A stretch of DNA of 64,000 nucleotides from Candidatus Aminicenantota bacterium (GCA_011773465.1 WVXO01000039.1:10898-74897), one strand, 5' to 3'; counted from the stretch's first letter, positions 54,813 through 62,760 are shown. Translations and numbers: made by a program. The notes: generated from the sequence alone by a model not told the origin.

Positions 54813-55652
54813 ATGAGAAAAATAACCATAAATATTGGCATTCTTCTCCTTGCCTCCTTGCTTCTTCAAGCTTACGCTCAGGCACAACCCGATGAGAGAC
54901 TTTTCGAGGAGGCAAAAATCCTTATATTTGACAAGGAGTGGAAAGAGGCTCAAGAAAAACTAGAGGAACTCCTTGAGAAATATCCGGACAGCCCCTGGTA
55001 TTCCCAGGCTGTTTTCTACAGAGCTAAATGCCTTGAGGAACGGAAAGGAAAAGAGCTGGAAGCATTAAAGGCATATCGCGACTACCTCAAGCGAAAAGAC
55101 CGGAGCAAAAGCTTAACCGAAGATTCGGAGCTTTCGATAATTGATTTAGCTTACGGGCTTTACGAGGATGGGAAAAAGTCCTACCTGGCCGAGATAGAAA
55201 AAAGGCTTTCCAGTTCAAACAAAGTGGTTAGGTACTTTGCCGCCGTTAAGCTGAGTCAAGTTGAAGAAAAGAAGATTGCGTCCAGAGCGGTTCCTGTTCT
55301 GAAGGAAATCATACAGAAAGAAGAGGATGATGAGCTCAGAGACAGGGCAAAAATTGCCCTTCTCCGGGTTGATCCTGGTGTTTTGAAGGATTTGGAAGAG
55401 GAAAGACCCGTAGGAAAAGCAAAGTTATTGAAAATAAGAGTTTGGAAAGACGGTGAGCTGACGCTTAAAGTCAATATTCCCTGGGCTCTAGCTGACCTTG
55501 CCCTGGACTCTATTGAGGAAGAGGAAAAAGCCGAGTTGAAAAAAGAAGGCTATGATCTGGATACAATCGCGAAAACTCTCGTAGAGGTCGGGGAAGTCAT
55601 TTACATAGAAAATAAGGAAGAAGGAATTATCATCAAAATATGGATAGAATAA
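54813..55652 (+). CDS. Exported TPR/HEAT-like protein with a C-terminal LiaX-type domain
   Basis: 279 residues from ATG 54813, with GTGAGG six bases upstream; a GTG at 54801 overlaps anti-sigma. Signal peptide (ILLLASLLLQAYAQAQ), a TPR/YbgF-like segment (EEAKILIFDKEWKEAQEKLEEL), a HEAT-like stretch, then a C-terminal domain (about 210-279) with KVNIPWALADLALD and ENKEEGIIIKIWIE. That last domain is shared with the next gene and resembles the SHOCT-like/LiaX-type domain (KVNVRIPLxLA...VEIYVE) of envelope-stress proteins. Likely a periplasmic component of this regulon. Confidence 0.78.
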   Translation: MRKITINIGILLLASLLLQAYAQAQPDERLFEEAKILIFDKEWKEAQEKLEELLEKYPDSPWYSQAVFYRAKCLEERKGKELEALKAYRDYLKRKDRSKSLTEDSELSIIDLAYGLYEDGKKSYLAEIEKRLSSSNKVVRYFAAVKLSQVEEKKIASRAVPVLKEIIQKEEDDELRDRAKIALLRVDPGVLKDLEEERPVGKAKLLKIRVWKDGELTLKVNIPWALADLALDSIEEEEKAELKKEGYDLDTIAKTLVEVGEVIYIENKEEGIIIKIWIE

Positions 55653-55668
55653 TTAAAGGAGGTATCAA

Positions 55669-56055
55669 ATGAAGAAAGTTGCGAGTATAGTTTTAGTCGT
55701 TTTTGTGCTGGGTGTTTTTCTGCCAAACCTTCTTATGGCAGATAGCAAGGATGATATCCAGACGATCAAGAAAGCAGTCAAGAAGAATCCAGAGTATAAG
55801 GCCGGACAGGAAGCGAAGTGGTTCAAGGTGCTTGTCACGGATAACAAAACAAAGAAAGACAAAGTTAAGATCACGCTGCCGATATCTGTAATTGAAACTC
55901 TTCTCAAGTGCGTCGATCTAGAGGACCTGAAGATTGACGAGGATGAGTGCGATATTGATCTCAAAGAGCTGTTCGCGGAACTGAAAGAACTGGGTCCGGC
56001 GGTCCTCATCGAAGTTATTGAGGACGATGAGACAATAAAGATTTGGTTTGAGTAA
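55669..56055 (+). CDS. Small exported protein with the same C-terminal domain
   Basis: 128 residues: signal peptide (VASIVLVVFVLGVFLPNLLMA) and one domain with KVLVTDNKTKKDKVKITLP, DIDLKELFAELKELGPAVLI and EDDETIKIWFE. The pattern matches the C-terminal domain of the preceding protein, ending likewise in KIWFE/KIWIE. Strong AAGGAGG upstream, 16 bases after the previous stop. Probably the last gene of the ECF operon. Function unknown. Confidence 0.8.
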   Translation: MKKVASIVLVVFVLGVFLPNLLMADSKDDIQTIKKAVKKNPEYKAGQEAKWFKVLVTDNKTKKDKVKITLPISVIETLLKCVDLEDLKIDEDECDIDLKELFAELKELGPAVLIEVIEDDETIKIWFE

Positions 56056-56230
56056 GGTCGGAATAAGCGCGCAAAAGTAAAAAGGGAAATGGAGTATCAT
56101 TCCTGTGGTCACTGCTTCCACTCCTTACAATTCAACTGAGAAAACAGGGGAAAATGGGCTTTTTCTAGGTTTTGTCTTTTAACTTATAATCCCGTAGTTT
56201 CAGCTATTTTAAGCAAAGTTTGGCACATGG

Positions 56231-56303
56231 GGAGAAGTCTGATTGTTAAATAGAGCTACGGACTTCGAATCCAAAGGTCGGGGGTTCAAATCGCTCTCTC
56301 ACC
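56231..56303 (+). pseudogene. Decayed tRNA-like sequence
   Basis: AGAGCTACGGACTTCGAATC and AAGGTCGGGGGTTCAAATC follow the D-arm/anticodon-arm/T-arm order of a tRNA (loop CTTCGAA, anticodon TCG). But the acceptor arms do not pair, the anticodon stem keeps three of five pairs and the T-stem four of five. It marks the boundary between the core region and the accessory region. Nothing else is recognised in the 390-base gap. Confidence 0.55.
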
Positions 56304-56445
56304 TTGGTAAACGCATCCATAATTAGGCAAATTTTCAACAAATCTGTGACGTAGATGTGGCGTGGGGGGAGGTGTGTTTTTCTTGTTTGAATCAGGTTTT
56401 CATTTGTGATATAAGTCGAAATAAAGTTAGTGAAAGGTTTATGTA

Positions 56446-57222
56446 ATGAATATTGAACAATCATGTCATTTATGTGGGCTTGAGGCAGGTTATCCTCCCC
56501 GTCATAAGAATCCTCTTATTTACGGTTTTTCTTGTAGACGATGTGGAAATTATTATATTGATAGCTTCTTAGTGGATTTGGGTGAGCCTACTGAAAATGA
56601 GGATAGAGCAATTCTTTCTGGGTTTACACGGTGGGAGAATGAATTAGGAAGACCAACACCAGAAATACTAAATGAAAACTATAAAGATATTATAGAAAAT
56701 AATAAAAATTATTCAGACGAAGAGAAAGTCGATAAATTATTAATATATTATTCCAAAAAATATCCAAAAAAGGGATTATCTCCAAATTATGATTCCAATT
56801 TGGATTATCCAATTACGTTCTCTAATGATAACAATGAGTTTCTTTATTTGCTAAAAGATTTAGCTGATAAATACATTGGATTTATAGAACATAAAGCTAA
56901 GGGAATTTTTCAGATAAGACCAAAGGGTTGGAAAAGAATTGAATGGCTCAGAAAGCTAGAACTTGCTGGCGAGAAATATGAAATAGAACGTGAAAAGATT
57001 ATGAAAAAGATTAATTCTAATGAAGCAGAGATGAAGGAGAAAGCAGGGCTTGAGGGCATGAGATGGTCAAGTAGTTTATCGAGAAAAATTAGAGATTTAT
57101 ACTTACAAGGAACGATTGAAAAGTTAGAAAAAAAGCTAGAAATTGAAAAAAAATCCTGGGATTACAGATTGTTACGAAAGCTGAAGATATTAATTACTTA
57201 TCTGAGCGTATCGGAGAATTAG
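56446..57222 (+). CDS. Zinc-ribbon protein, N-terminal part of a frameshifted AlbA_2 gene
   Basis: 258 residues. A C-x2-C pair (CHLCG) and a second pair (CRRCG) within the first 35 residues make a zinc ribbon; the rest is AT-rich-coded, helical and charged. The last ~27 residues after IEKK (past the A8 run at 57146-57153) read poorly. The -1 frame from that run is open and continues in frame into the next gene. The original product was probably one ~490-residue protein. No family recognised for the N-domain. Confidence 0.7.
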   Translation: MNIEQSCHLCGLEAGYPPRHKNPLIYGFSCRRCGNYYIDSFLVDLGEPTENEDRAILSGFTRWENELGRPTPEILNENYKDIIENNKNYSDEEKVDKLLIYYSKKYPKKGLSPNYDSNLDYPITFSNDNNEFLYLLKDLADKYIGFIEHKAKGIFQIRPKGWKRIEWLRKLELAGEKYEIEREKIMKKINSNEAEMKEKAGLEGMRWSSSLSRKIRDLYLQGTIEKLEKKLEIEKKSWDYRLLRKLKILITYLSVSEN

Positions 57223-57254
57223 CAGAATTTGAAAAAAGCTTTTTAGCTAGAAGA

Positions 57255-57917
57255 TTGATAGAGATTTATGAAGATTGCAAAGCACAAAGTCTTTTCGGTC
57301 ACGATATTACAGAAGTTTATAGTGTGGTAGATAAGAAGGCTAAGGAAATATTAATTGATTTAGAAGTTGGGGGATTAAAGAAAGAAAAAGTTAAAATTCC
57401 TGAATTGCCAGAAAGAGATATTGATACTCTAGTTGAAATGGATGAGAGTATTCAGCTTGAATTTAAATCAACCTTTCAATGGGATGTTGTACAAAAGCGT
57501 AAAAACAAGGAGTTAAGGAAAGAAGTTATTAGAACTATTGCAGCTTTTAACAATACAGAAGGCGGATACCTAATAATCGGTGTGAGTGATGATAAGACTA
57601 TATTTGGATTAGAGAAAGATTATAGTTCATTTAAGAATCGTGGTGAAAGAGATGAAAGAGATGTTTTTCTTCAGACGTTATCTAATATTATTGAAAATAA
57701 TATAAGCCGAGAGTTTTCAACAAAAATAGACGTGGAATTTCATAATAAAGAGGGAAAGGATATATGTAGAATAAAAGTTAGTTTCGGAGATGAGCCTGTC
57801 TGGGTTAAGGAAAACCAGAAAGGCGAAGTGTTTTATATTCGGACTCAAAATTCAGAGAAGTCATTATCTCCTAAAGCAAGTTATCAATATATACATAGAA
57901 AATGGAAGAAAGATTGA
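57255..57917 (+). CDS. Schlafen AlbA_2 domain protein (C-terminal part)
   Basis: 220 residues counted from a TTG, though the frame is open upstream to 57147. The AlbA_2/divergent AAA-4 domain is clear: LVEMDESIQLEFKSTF, a long helix (RKEVIRTIAAFNNTEGGYL), then IIGVSDD and the closing VFYIRTQNSEKSLSP. Such domains bind nucleic acid and occur in regulators and in several antiviral systems. The TGA stop lies inside the first copy of the gene-trailing repeat. No real start codon with a ribosome site is visible, supporting a frameshifted longer gene. Confidence 0.75.
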   Translation: MIEIYEDCKAQSLFGHDITEVYSVVDKKAKEILIDLEVGGLKKEKVKIPELPERDIDTLVEMDESIQLEFKSTFQWDVVQKRKNKELRKEVIRTIAAFNNTEGGYLIIGVSDDKTIFGLEKDYSSFKNRGERDERDVFLQTLSNIIENNISREFSTKIDVEFHNKEGKDICRIKVSFGDEPVWVKENQKGEVFYIRTQNSEKSLSPKASYQYIHRKWKKD

Positions 57918-57921
57918 GCCA

Positions 57922-57969
57922 AGTGCAAGCCAAATCCCCTAAAGCCCTAGCCTCCTGGAATTGAAAAAA
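57922..57969 (+). repeat. Gene-trailing repeat (family C), copy 1
   Basis: Core AAGCCAAATCCCCTAAAGCC, then CCTCCTGGAATTGAAAAAA. The hairpin is poorest in this copy. The upstream part ATTGAGCCAAGTG contains the TGA stop of the preceding gene. Beyond it, to the promoter at 58237, there is only AT-rich sequence with no gene. Confidence 0.8.
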
Positions 57970-58236
57970 TACACTAAGCAGATTTAGAGAATATCCCCCT
58001 TTCTTTTTCCACCAATTATGTGAAAATCTTTGTTGAAATTTAGAAAATCTCTTTATTAAAAAGTTGAACTAATTATACTTATGGTGAATTGCACAAATTT
58101 TGGGCATAAGTGAAAGCGGGCTGTTGTCAGCAAAAGGGGGGTTGATTATGGGGTATAAATGAAGGTGTTCTCTCCAGCCCGCACAAGAGAACCATGACTT
58201 TTTATATCAGAAAGATAAAATCTTGTAAAGCATAAA

Positions 58237-58265
58237 TTGACATCAAATCTCTTCAGTGCTATAAG
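58237..58265 (+). promoter_or_regulatory. Sigma70-type promoter, module copy 1
   Basis: TTGACA (58237-58242), 17-base spacer, TATAAG (58260-58265). The -10 and what follows (CAGTGCTATAAGTCA, then TCACA and GGGA before an ATG) recur at 62908-62963. It drives the small coupled frames at 58292 and 58375. Confidence 0.7.
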
Positions 58266-58291
58266 TCATAGAGTCACAGCTTAGGGACAAT

Positions 58292-58378
58292 ATGAATCCA
58301 GCAAAGAGGGAAGAATTCCTCTTTAAACAAGAAAAACAGATTTCTATCCCCATGCCTATAAAAAAAGGAAGGGAATGA
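58292..58378 (+). CDS. 28-codon leader ORF coupled to the next gene
   Basis: Begins ATG after TTAGGGA, 26 bases from the -10. It encodes a basic 28-residue peptide (MNPAKREEFLFKQEKQ and on) whose TGA overlaps the downstream ATG as ATGA. The overlap implies translational coupling. Whether the peptide matters or only opens the downstream ribosome site is unknown. Confidence 0.45.
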   Translation: MNPAKREEFLFKQEKQISIPMPIKKGRE

Positions 58379-58599
58379 AACCGATAACAATACTAGCAAT
58401 AGTCCTTTTGGCTTTGCACTGGAAAGGACCAAACGCAGTTTGGGGTGGAGCTACTTTGGGGGTGATAGTGGGGTTTATAGTCGCCCTCGTTGTCGGAGAC
58501 TGGGGTCTTCTTGCACTAATATTTGCAATCGGCACCATTGCTGGAACGATTTTTGAATGGATTGGTCGCTTAGCCAAACGAATGGGTCGTAGACTGTGA
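58375..58599 (+). CDS. Small two-helix membrane protein
   Basis: 74 residues, mostly two or three hydrophobic helices (ITILAIVLLALHW; GGATLGVIVGFIVALVV; LLALIFAIGTIAGTIF) with a basic tail RLAKRMGRRL. GGAAGGGA precedes the ATG. Unrecognised. It is followed after 15 bases by a family C repeat. Confidence 0.65.
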   Translation: MKPITILAIVLLALHWKGPNAVWGGATLGVIVGFIVALVVGDWGLLALIFAIGTIAGTIFEWIGRLAKRMGRRL

Positions 58600-58605
58600 A
58601 AGAGA

Positions 58606-58662
58606 AGTGGTTAGAAGCCAAATCCCATAAAGCCTTGGCTTCTCGATTCTGAAAAAGACAAC
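58606..58662 (+). repeat. Gene-trailing repeat (family C), copy 2
   Basis: The best hairpin of the family: GAAGCCAA (58614-58621) and TTGGCTTC (58635-58642) around a 13-nt loop ATCCCATAAAGCC. It then reads GATTCTGAAAAAGACA. On the minus strand it supplies the last codons and TAA (58611-58613) of the truncated membrane gene. Confidence 0.85.
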
Positions 58663-58876
58663 GAGACTGAAAAATAAACTAGAGACACCAGAAGAACTTC
58701 TCTCCAAATTGGATTCTTAAACGCACGTTCCATGAAAGCCACCACAAGGAAAAAGCACCTATATTGAGCGTTGTCATATTTTTGAAGTAATCGTATCGGT
58801 GTTTAAGAGACTCAAGTCGGACTTTTATAAATTCAGTTATAAGTCTTGTCTGACTTGGCATTTCTGTGCTCGCCAT
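58611..58876 (-). pseudogene. Frameshifted, truncated membrane protein gene
   Basis: Starts ATG 58876 with AGGAGG. The protein begins with a soluble helix (IKVRLESLKHRYDYFKNMTT) and a hydrophobic LNIGA helix. At an A5 run on the plus strand (58750-58754) the frame fails; reading with one extra T gives FFLVVAFMERAFKNP and a second hydrophobic helix. That frame runs into the family C repeat and stops at 58611. The unshifted frame ends at 58679. A longer family member was probably interrupted by the repeat. It lies downstream of the 58907 gene on the same strand. Confidence 0.6.
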
Positions 58877-58906
58877 AACCTCCTAAATGACCTCTCTAGA
58901 GAGCGA

Positions 58907-59095
58907 TTATTTCTCAGTATCCATAAATGCTTTTATAAGTGCCTTTGGTTCACCTTTCCAGAACGACTTGAATCGCATCTTGCTACGCTTACCAATCGGA
59001 TACCTAACGATGAGGAGATATTCGCCGTTGTAGTGTTCAAAACAATCATCTAAAATGGCCTTAACAAATTTTAAATTTATCTTTTTTTCGTACAT
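58907..59095 (-). CDS. Small hypothetical protein
   Basis: 62 residues from ATG 59095, chosen because GAGGAGG lies seven bases upstream; an in-frame start 57 bases earlier lacks this. Sequence is basic (MYEKKINLKFVKAILDD; then YLLIVRYPIGKRSKMRFKSF). Unrecognised. The stop is 30 bases from the membrane gene start, so the two form a minus-strand pair inside an otherwise plus-strand array. Upstream, 59096-59375 has only short remnant frames. Confidence 0.6.
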   Translation of the reverse strand: MYEKKINLKFVKAILDDCFEHYNGEYLLIVRYPIGKRSKMRFKSFWKGEPKALIKAFMDTEK

Positions 59096-59375
59096 AAACA
59101 CCTCCTCTTTTGCTTTGGTTTTATAGTATTCCGGAAGGTGGGGGTGTGTCAATCTAGGCTACCAGCAGAGAAAGTCTAGAAACACTTCTCCAGCTCTTTT
59201 GTCGTCTTCCTCAAATCCCTTCTGGTCAAATAAATTTCTTGTTTTTCTCGTAAGTAATCTCTATGGTCTAGCTATTAGGAGTCCCGGAGTCTCTATACCC
59301 CCCTCCTTGACTTCACGGGCACCTGAGAGTAAAATCACTCTGAGTTTGTCAGTAGAATAAGCAAGGGAGGCAAAA

Positions 59376-59828
59376 ATGAAAAAATCACTCATTCAATCCA
59401 TCACAATCATTCCTTTTGTTTTTTTGCTTTGTAATACTTTTTGTTGGCTTAAGCAGAGTGAAGAAGTAGCAAAGCCCTCACTTGAACAAACTAAGATAGC
59501 CTTTCAGTCAAACAGAGATGGGTCTTGGGAAATCTATGTTATGAATGCAGATGGAAGTGAACAAAAAAGGTTAACAAATAATCATACTGGTGGTGTATCT
59601 CCTTCGTGGTCTCCGGATGGAAAGAAAATAGCTTTTCAATCAGACAGAGATGAGAATAGGGAAATCTATGTTATGAATGCAGATGGAAGTGAACAGAAAA
59701 GATTAACAAATAATCGAGCTAATGATTTGTATCCCTCTTGGTCTCCGGATGGAAAGAAAATAGCTTTTTTCTCAGATAGAGATGGGAATTGGGAAATCTA
59801 TGTTATGAACGCAGATGGAAGTGGATAA
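59376..59828 (+). CDS. TolB-like beta-propeller lipoprotein fragment
   Basis: 150 residues. Signal segment, then three WD40-like PD40/TolB repeats of 42 residues ([35 protein letters not shown]), nearly identical at DNA level with a 126-base period. Full propellers need more blades. The TAA at 59826 falls where the repeat has Gln (CAA), and the same frame continues through another blade start to a TAA at 59898-59900. So a nonsense change shortened it. GGGAGG lies upstream. Confidence 0.7.
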   Translation: MKKSLIQSITIIPFVFLLCNTFCWLKQSEEVAKPSLEQTKIAFQSNRDGSWEIYVMNADGSEQKRLTNNHTGGVSPSWSPDGKKIAFQSDRDENREIYVMNADGSEQKRLTNNRANDLYPSWSPDGKKIAFFSDRDGNWEIYVMNADGSG

Positions 59829-60010
59829 ACAAATTTAACAAATAATCCTGCTGCTGACTTTAGTCCTTCTTGGTCTCCATTTTTGAAAAATAGGAAATAA
59901 CCAACTCAGAAATCTGCTTTCAAAAGCAAAAAAACAAGTTCGATAATTATTTAATAGTAAAGACTTTAAGAAAGTTACAAGCTGATTTAAGGATATTGAT
60001 AGATTAAAAA

Positions 60011-60060
60011 GGAAGCCAAATCCCCTAGAACCCCGGCTTCCCTGGATTGAAAAAGGACAA
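60011..60060 (+). repeat. Gene-trailing repeat (family C), copy 3
   Basis: Arms GGAAGCC and GGCTTCC around AAATCCCCTAGAACCCC, followed by CTGGATTGAAAAAGGACA. It lies about 110 bases after the TolB-like fragment and 35 before the next lipoprotein start. The in-frame TTG at 60047 sits inside it and is not taken as a start. Confidence 0.85.
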
Positions 60061-60094
60061 TGAGCGAGTTAGAATTTTTATGAGTGTGGGTAAA

Positions 60095-61303
60095 ATGGAA
60101 AGCAAAACCAAGATTGTTTCAATCATTCTATTATTTTCTACCTTCATGATGTTCGTTTCCTGTGGACAAAAACAAGAAAAAGTGGAGAAGATTATGGAAG
60201 ATGGTGTGGAAGTTGTTCTGAATCACCTTGAGCCTTACAAAATTAAAGGAGAACCTTCTCATTTGAATCTTGATGAAGAATTAATCATTGATTTTGAAAA
60301 GGAAGAATTCACAGAATTAGGAATGACTGACGTTTTAGGATTTGATGTCGATTCTGATGGTAACATATATTTTCTGATTTCGAGAAGTACAAAGAATTTC
60401 ATTTTTAAGTTTGATGACAATGGGAATTTTTTATTCTCCTTTGGACGGAAAGGCCAAGGTCCAGGCGAACTGGGACTATCCAGGTATTTTGCAGTCAATG
60501 AGCTTGATCAAATCGTTGTGACAGATTTTGGCAGGAAAAAACTGCATGTTTTTGAAAGAAACGGAGATCTCATCAAGGAAATATCTCTTGCTTCAAATTA
60601 CCGAAGGGCGGGTCTTCTCAGGAGCGGGAAAATTCTTGCTATGAAGGAAAGTTTTAATAAGGGAGAAGGAAGGTTAGAATTTCCAATAATATTATGTAAT
60701 GAAGATTTGGAAGAAATGAAGATGTTGCATCCAGGAAAACACATGCCTAATTTCACTTTTGCAAATAAAGTCAATGGCTTGCAGCTATATATTGATTACA
60801 ATGTATGGAAAATCTCAAGAGGGCTAATCTATGTGGGCAATTATGGCAGCGGATACGAGTTTTTGATTTATGATGAAGAGGGAAATTTACTCCGAAAAAT
60901 TAGGAAAGAATATCAAAAAGTCAAAGTTCCTGACCAAATAAAAGAAAAAATTTTTAATTGGTTAAAGAATAACTTAACTCAATTCGAGCAAGTGAAAACA
61001 AAGCTCTATTTTCCTGAATTCTATCCTTCGTTTCAATTTTTCTTTCTGGATGAGAGAAGCAGACTTTATGTGATGACTTATGAAAGAGGAAAGGGCCCAA
61101 ATGGATTTATGTACGACATTTTTAATCCTAACGGCGTATTAATCGGGAGAATAGAGTTGGAAAATTACGGATTTCTGGCTTCTTCCCCCATCATAAATCC
61201 CTTACCCTTGAATGTCGTGGCAAAAAACCAAAGCCTCTACTGTCTTAGAGAAGGTGAAAACGGCTATAAGGGATTGGTCGTTTATAAGATGAAGTGGGAG
61301 TAA
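60095..61303 (+). CDS. 6-bladed beta-propeller lipoprotein
   Basis: 402 residues from ATG 60095, matching the start of its paralogue at 62964 (MESKTKIVSI against MKSKASIVSI). Lipobox FMMFVSC. The body has NHL/6-bladed features: FDVDSDGNIYFL, IFKFDDNGNFLFSFGRKGQGPGEL and FAVNELDQIVVTD, then FLDERSRLYVMTYERG and VFNPNG-like blades. Members are abundant in uncultured anaerobes as periplasmic/surface proteins of unknown ligand. A family C repeat follows after 8 bases. Confidence 0.82.
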   Translation: MESKTKIVSIILLFSTFMMFVSCGQKQEKVEKIMEDGVEVVLNHLEPYKIKGEPSHLNLDEELIIDFEKEEFTELGMTDVLGFDVDSDGNIYFLISRSTKNFIFKFDDNGNFLFSFGRKGQGPGELGLSRYFAVNELDQIVVTDFGRKKLHVFERNGDLIKEISLASNYRRAGLLRSGKILAMKESFNKGEGRLEFPIILCNEDLEEMKMLHPGKHMPNFTFANKVNGLQLYIDYNVWKISRGLIYVGNYGSGYEFLIYDEEGNLLRKIRKEYQKVKVPDQIKEKIFNWLKNNLTQFEQVKTKLYFPEFYPSFQFFFLDERSRLYVMTYERGKGPNGFMYDIFNPNGVLIGRIELENYGFLASSPIINPLPLNVVAKNQSLYCLREGENGYKGLVVYKMKWE

Positions 61304-61310
61304 ATATTAT

Positions 61311-61358
61311 AAAGCAAAATCCCCTAAAGCCTTGGCTCCCATGGATTAAAAAGGCAGC
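61311..61358 (+). repeat. Gene-trailing repeat (family C), copy 4
   Basis: AAAGCAAAATCCCCTAAAGC, then CTTGGCTCCCATGGATTAAAAAGGCAG; the arms AGCAAAA/TTGGCT are weak. It lies eight bases after the propeller lipoprotein stop. The rest of 61304-61820 holds the two tRNA-like sequences below, a GGGCCAGTCCCC fragment near 61373 and no gene. Confidence 0.78.
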
Positions 61359-61429
61359 TTCTGGGTAAGAATAGGGCCAGTCCCCTTTCTCCTGCTCGGG
61401 CGGTAATCTCTTGTCTCAATAATAGGTCT

Positions 61430-61504
61430 TGGGGAGTAGTGCAGCCTGGTTAGCGCGCCTGCCTTGGAAGCAGGAGGTCGTCAGTTCAAATCAGATCTCC
61501 CCAA
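61430..61504 (+). tRNA. tRNA with anticodon TGG (Pro by codon), atypical
   Basis: Acceptor TGGGGAG/CTCCCCA pairs perfectly, D-stem GTGC/GCGC with one wobble, anticodon stem CCTGC/GCAGG perfect around CTTGGAA (anticodon TGG). The T-stem GTCAG/CAGAT has one A-A mismatch and a G-U. Position 37 is A, whereas proline tRNAs almost always have G37, so identity is uncertain. CCA is not encoded. Confidence 0.7.
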
Positions 61505-61573
61505 TCAATGATTAAGACGGATAAAGCAACAATCGGATATCAAAGCCGATTGAGATATAATGATATCAAGGAT

Positions 61574-61650
61574 GCGACTGTAGATCAGTAGGATAGAGCA
61601 GCTGCTTTCTTAGCAGCGGATCGGGAGTTCGGGTATCTCCAGGCGCGCCA
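61574..61650 (+). pseudogene. Degenerate tRNA-Arg (TCT) with CCA end
   Basis: Acceptor GCGACTG/CAGGCGC has one A-G mismatch, the D-stem GATC/GAGC one mismatch. The anticodon stem GCTGC/GCAGC is perfect around TTTCTTA (TCT). The T-stem has one mismatch and the T-loop TTCGGGT lacks the near-universal A58. CCA is encoded. Its 3' 30 bases recur at 62792-62821 with two differences. Three damaged positions suggest a non-functional copy, though this is not certain. Confidence 0.6.
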
Positions 61651-61820
61651 TCCTTTTCTCTTTATTTTTCAATAGCTTTCCTCAGAGTAAAGTTTTAGCC
61701 ATAGTGTGTAATTTTAGTTTATTTTTGCCACTGAATGGCAAACAAGTGGCAAATCTATTAAGTGAAATGAGAGAATAGGTCTATTTGGAGATAGAGCGAC
61801 GGACTCCTTCTGACTAAAGT

Positions 61821-62615
61821 TTAAAAAGGGTGCTTAGGGATTCCGAATATCAGGAACTCCGCCAGGATTACCAGGCTACCCATTAACAACATAATGAAAC
61901 CATTCAGTCCCGAGACCTCAGCATGATGAGCGCCACTGTAGACCCGCTTGGCCCACAGATGACCGCACAGGGCAAACAAACCAGTTACAGCCAGCCCGGT
62001 GGCGGCAAATCCACCCCACAAAAGGAGTTGTTCTGAATTATACAGGTAATTGTACAGAACGATCATGGCCATATAGGGAGCTACACCCGCTATCATCACC
62101 AACAGGCGGCGGGAGAATGACTGCTGGGGATCAATCCCCAGATTTCTCTGGGCCTCAGACCAGATAATCAGGGCAAAAAGAACGTAGACACTCCCCATTG
62201 CTGACAGCAGAATCGGACTGACTCCGAGACTGGTTAATTCAGCTCCGTCCCCAACGTTATATAACACCCCAAAGATCAGATAAATCCCGTTGATCAAAAA
62301 GCCAAGGCCAGCCAGAAGTTTGAGCACCAGTTTAATTCCGTTATTCTTCACCAGACTGATAAAAAATAGAGGTATTAAGGTGTAACCAAGTCCAATAGTC
62401 ACTCCACCCCAGGCAGTAAATAAAATATCCCGAACACCACGTCCCAGATTCCAACTCCAGGAAAAGGGATTGAGGACAAACTCTTGAATCTGTCCGCCGT
62501 CAATAAGGACAGCCGTGGCATGTCCCAGTTCGTGAAAGGCTACCGCCAGGTTAAAGGCTATGGTGAAGGCCCCAAACAACAGCAAAATTGAGTGAAAGGC
62601 TCGAGTCCGATTCAT
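61821..62615 (-). CDS. M50-like membrane metallopeptidase family protein
   Basis: 264 residues from ATG 62615 with AGGGAG upstream. The first helix contains FNLAVAFHELGHATAVLIDG, the HExxH zinc motif of M50/site-2-protease-like proteins. Five or six further helices follow. I do not see the usual second C-terminal LDG motif, so activity is uncertain. The gene is visibly richer in G+C than its neighbours and alone occupies the segment between two tRNA-Arg 3' ends, consistent with acquisition. Confidence 0.75.
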   Translation of the reverse strand: MNRTRAFHSILLLFGAFTIAFNLAVAFHELGHATAVLIDGGQIQEFVLNPFSWSWNLGRGVRDILFTAWGGVTIGLGYTLIPLFFISLVKNNGIKLVLKLLAGLGFLINGIYLIFGVLYNVGDGAELTSLGVSPILLSAMGSVYVLFALIIWSEAQRNLGIDPQQSFSRRLLVMIAGVAPYMAMIVLYNYLYNSEQLLLWGGFAATGLAVTGLFALCGHLWAKRVYSGAHHAEVSGLNGFIMLLMGSLVILAEFLIFGIPKHPF

Positions 62616-62760
62616 GAAGATGCTCCCTGAAAATGGCAAAAGCATTTATACCATTTTTAGCTAAGCCTTGTCACTTCTTCTGATGTTATTCTGGATTACG
62701 TGAGGGGAATAGAGGGTAGAATAATCAGTTCATTCATACGCAATACAAATTCAAAGCATA

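Noticed and set aside
59160-59280. Minus-strand remnant reading DYLREKQEIYLTRRDLRK upstream of the 58907 gene
   Set aside because: About 30 codons, no start or ribosome site; possibly the tail of a lost gene, but not distinguishable from chance.
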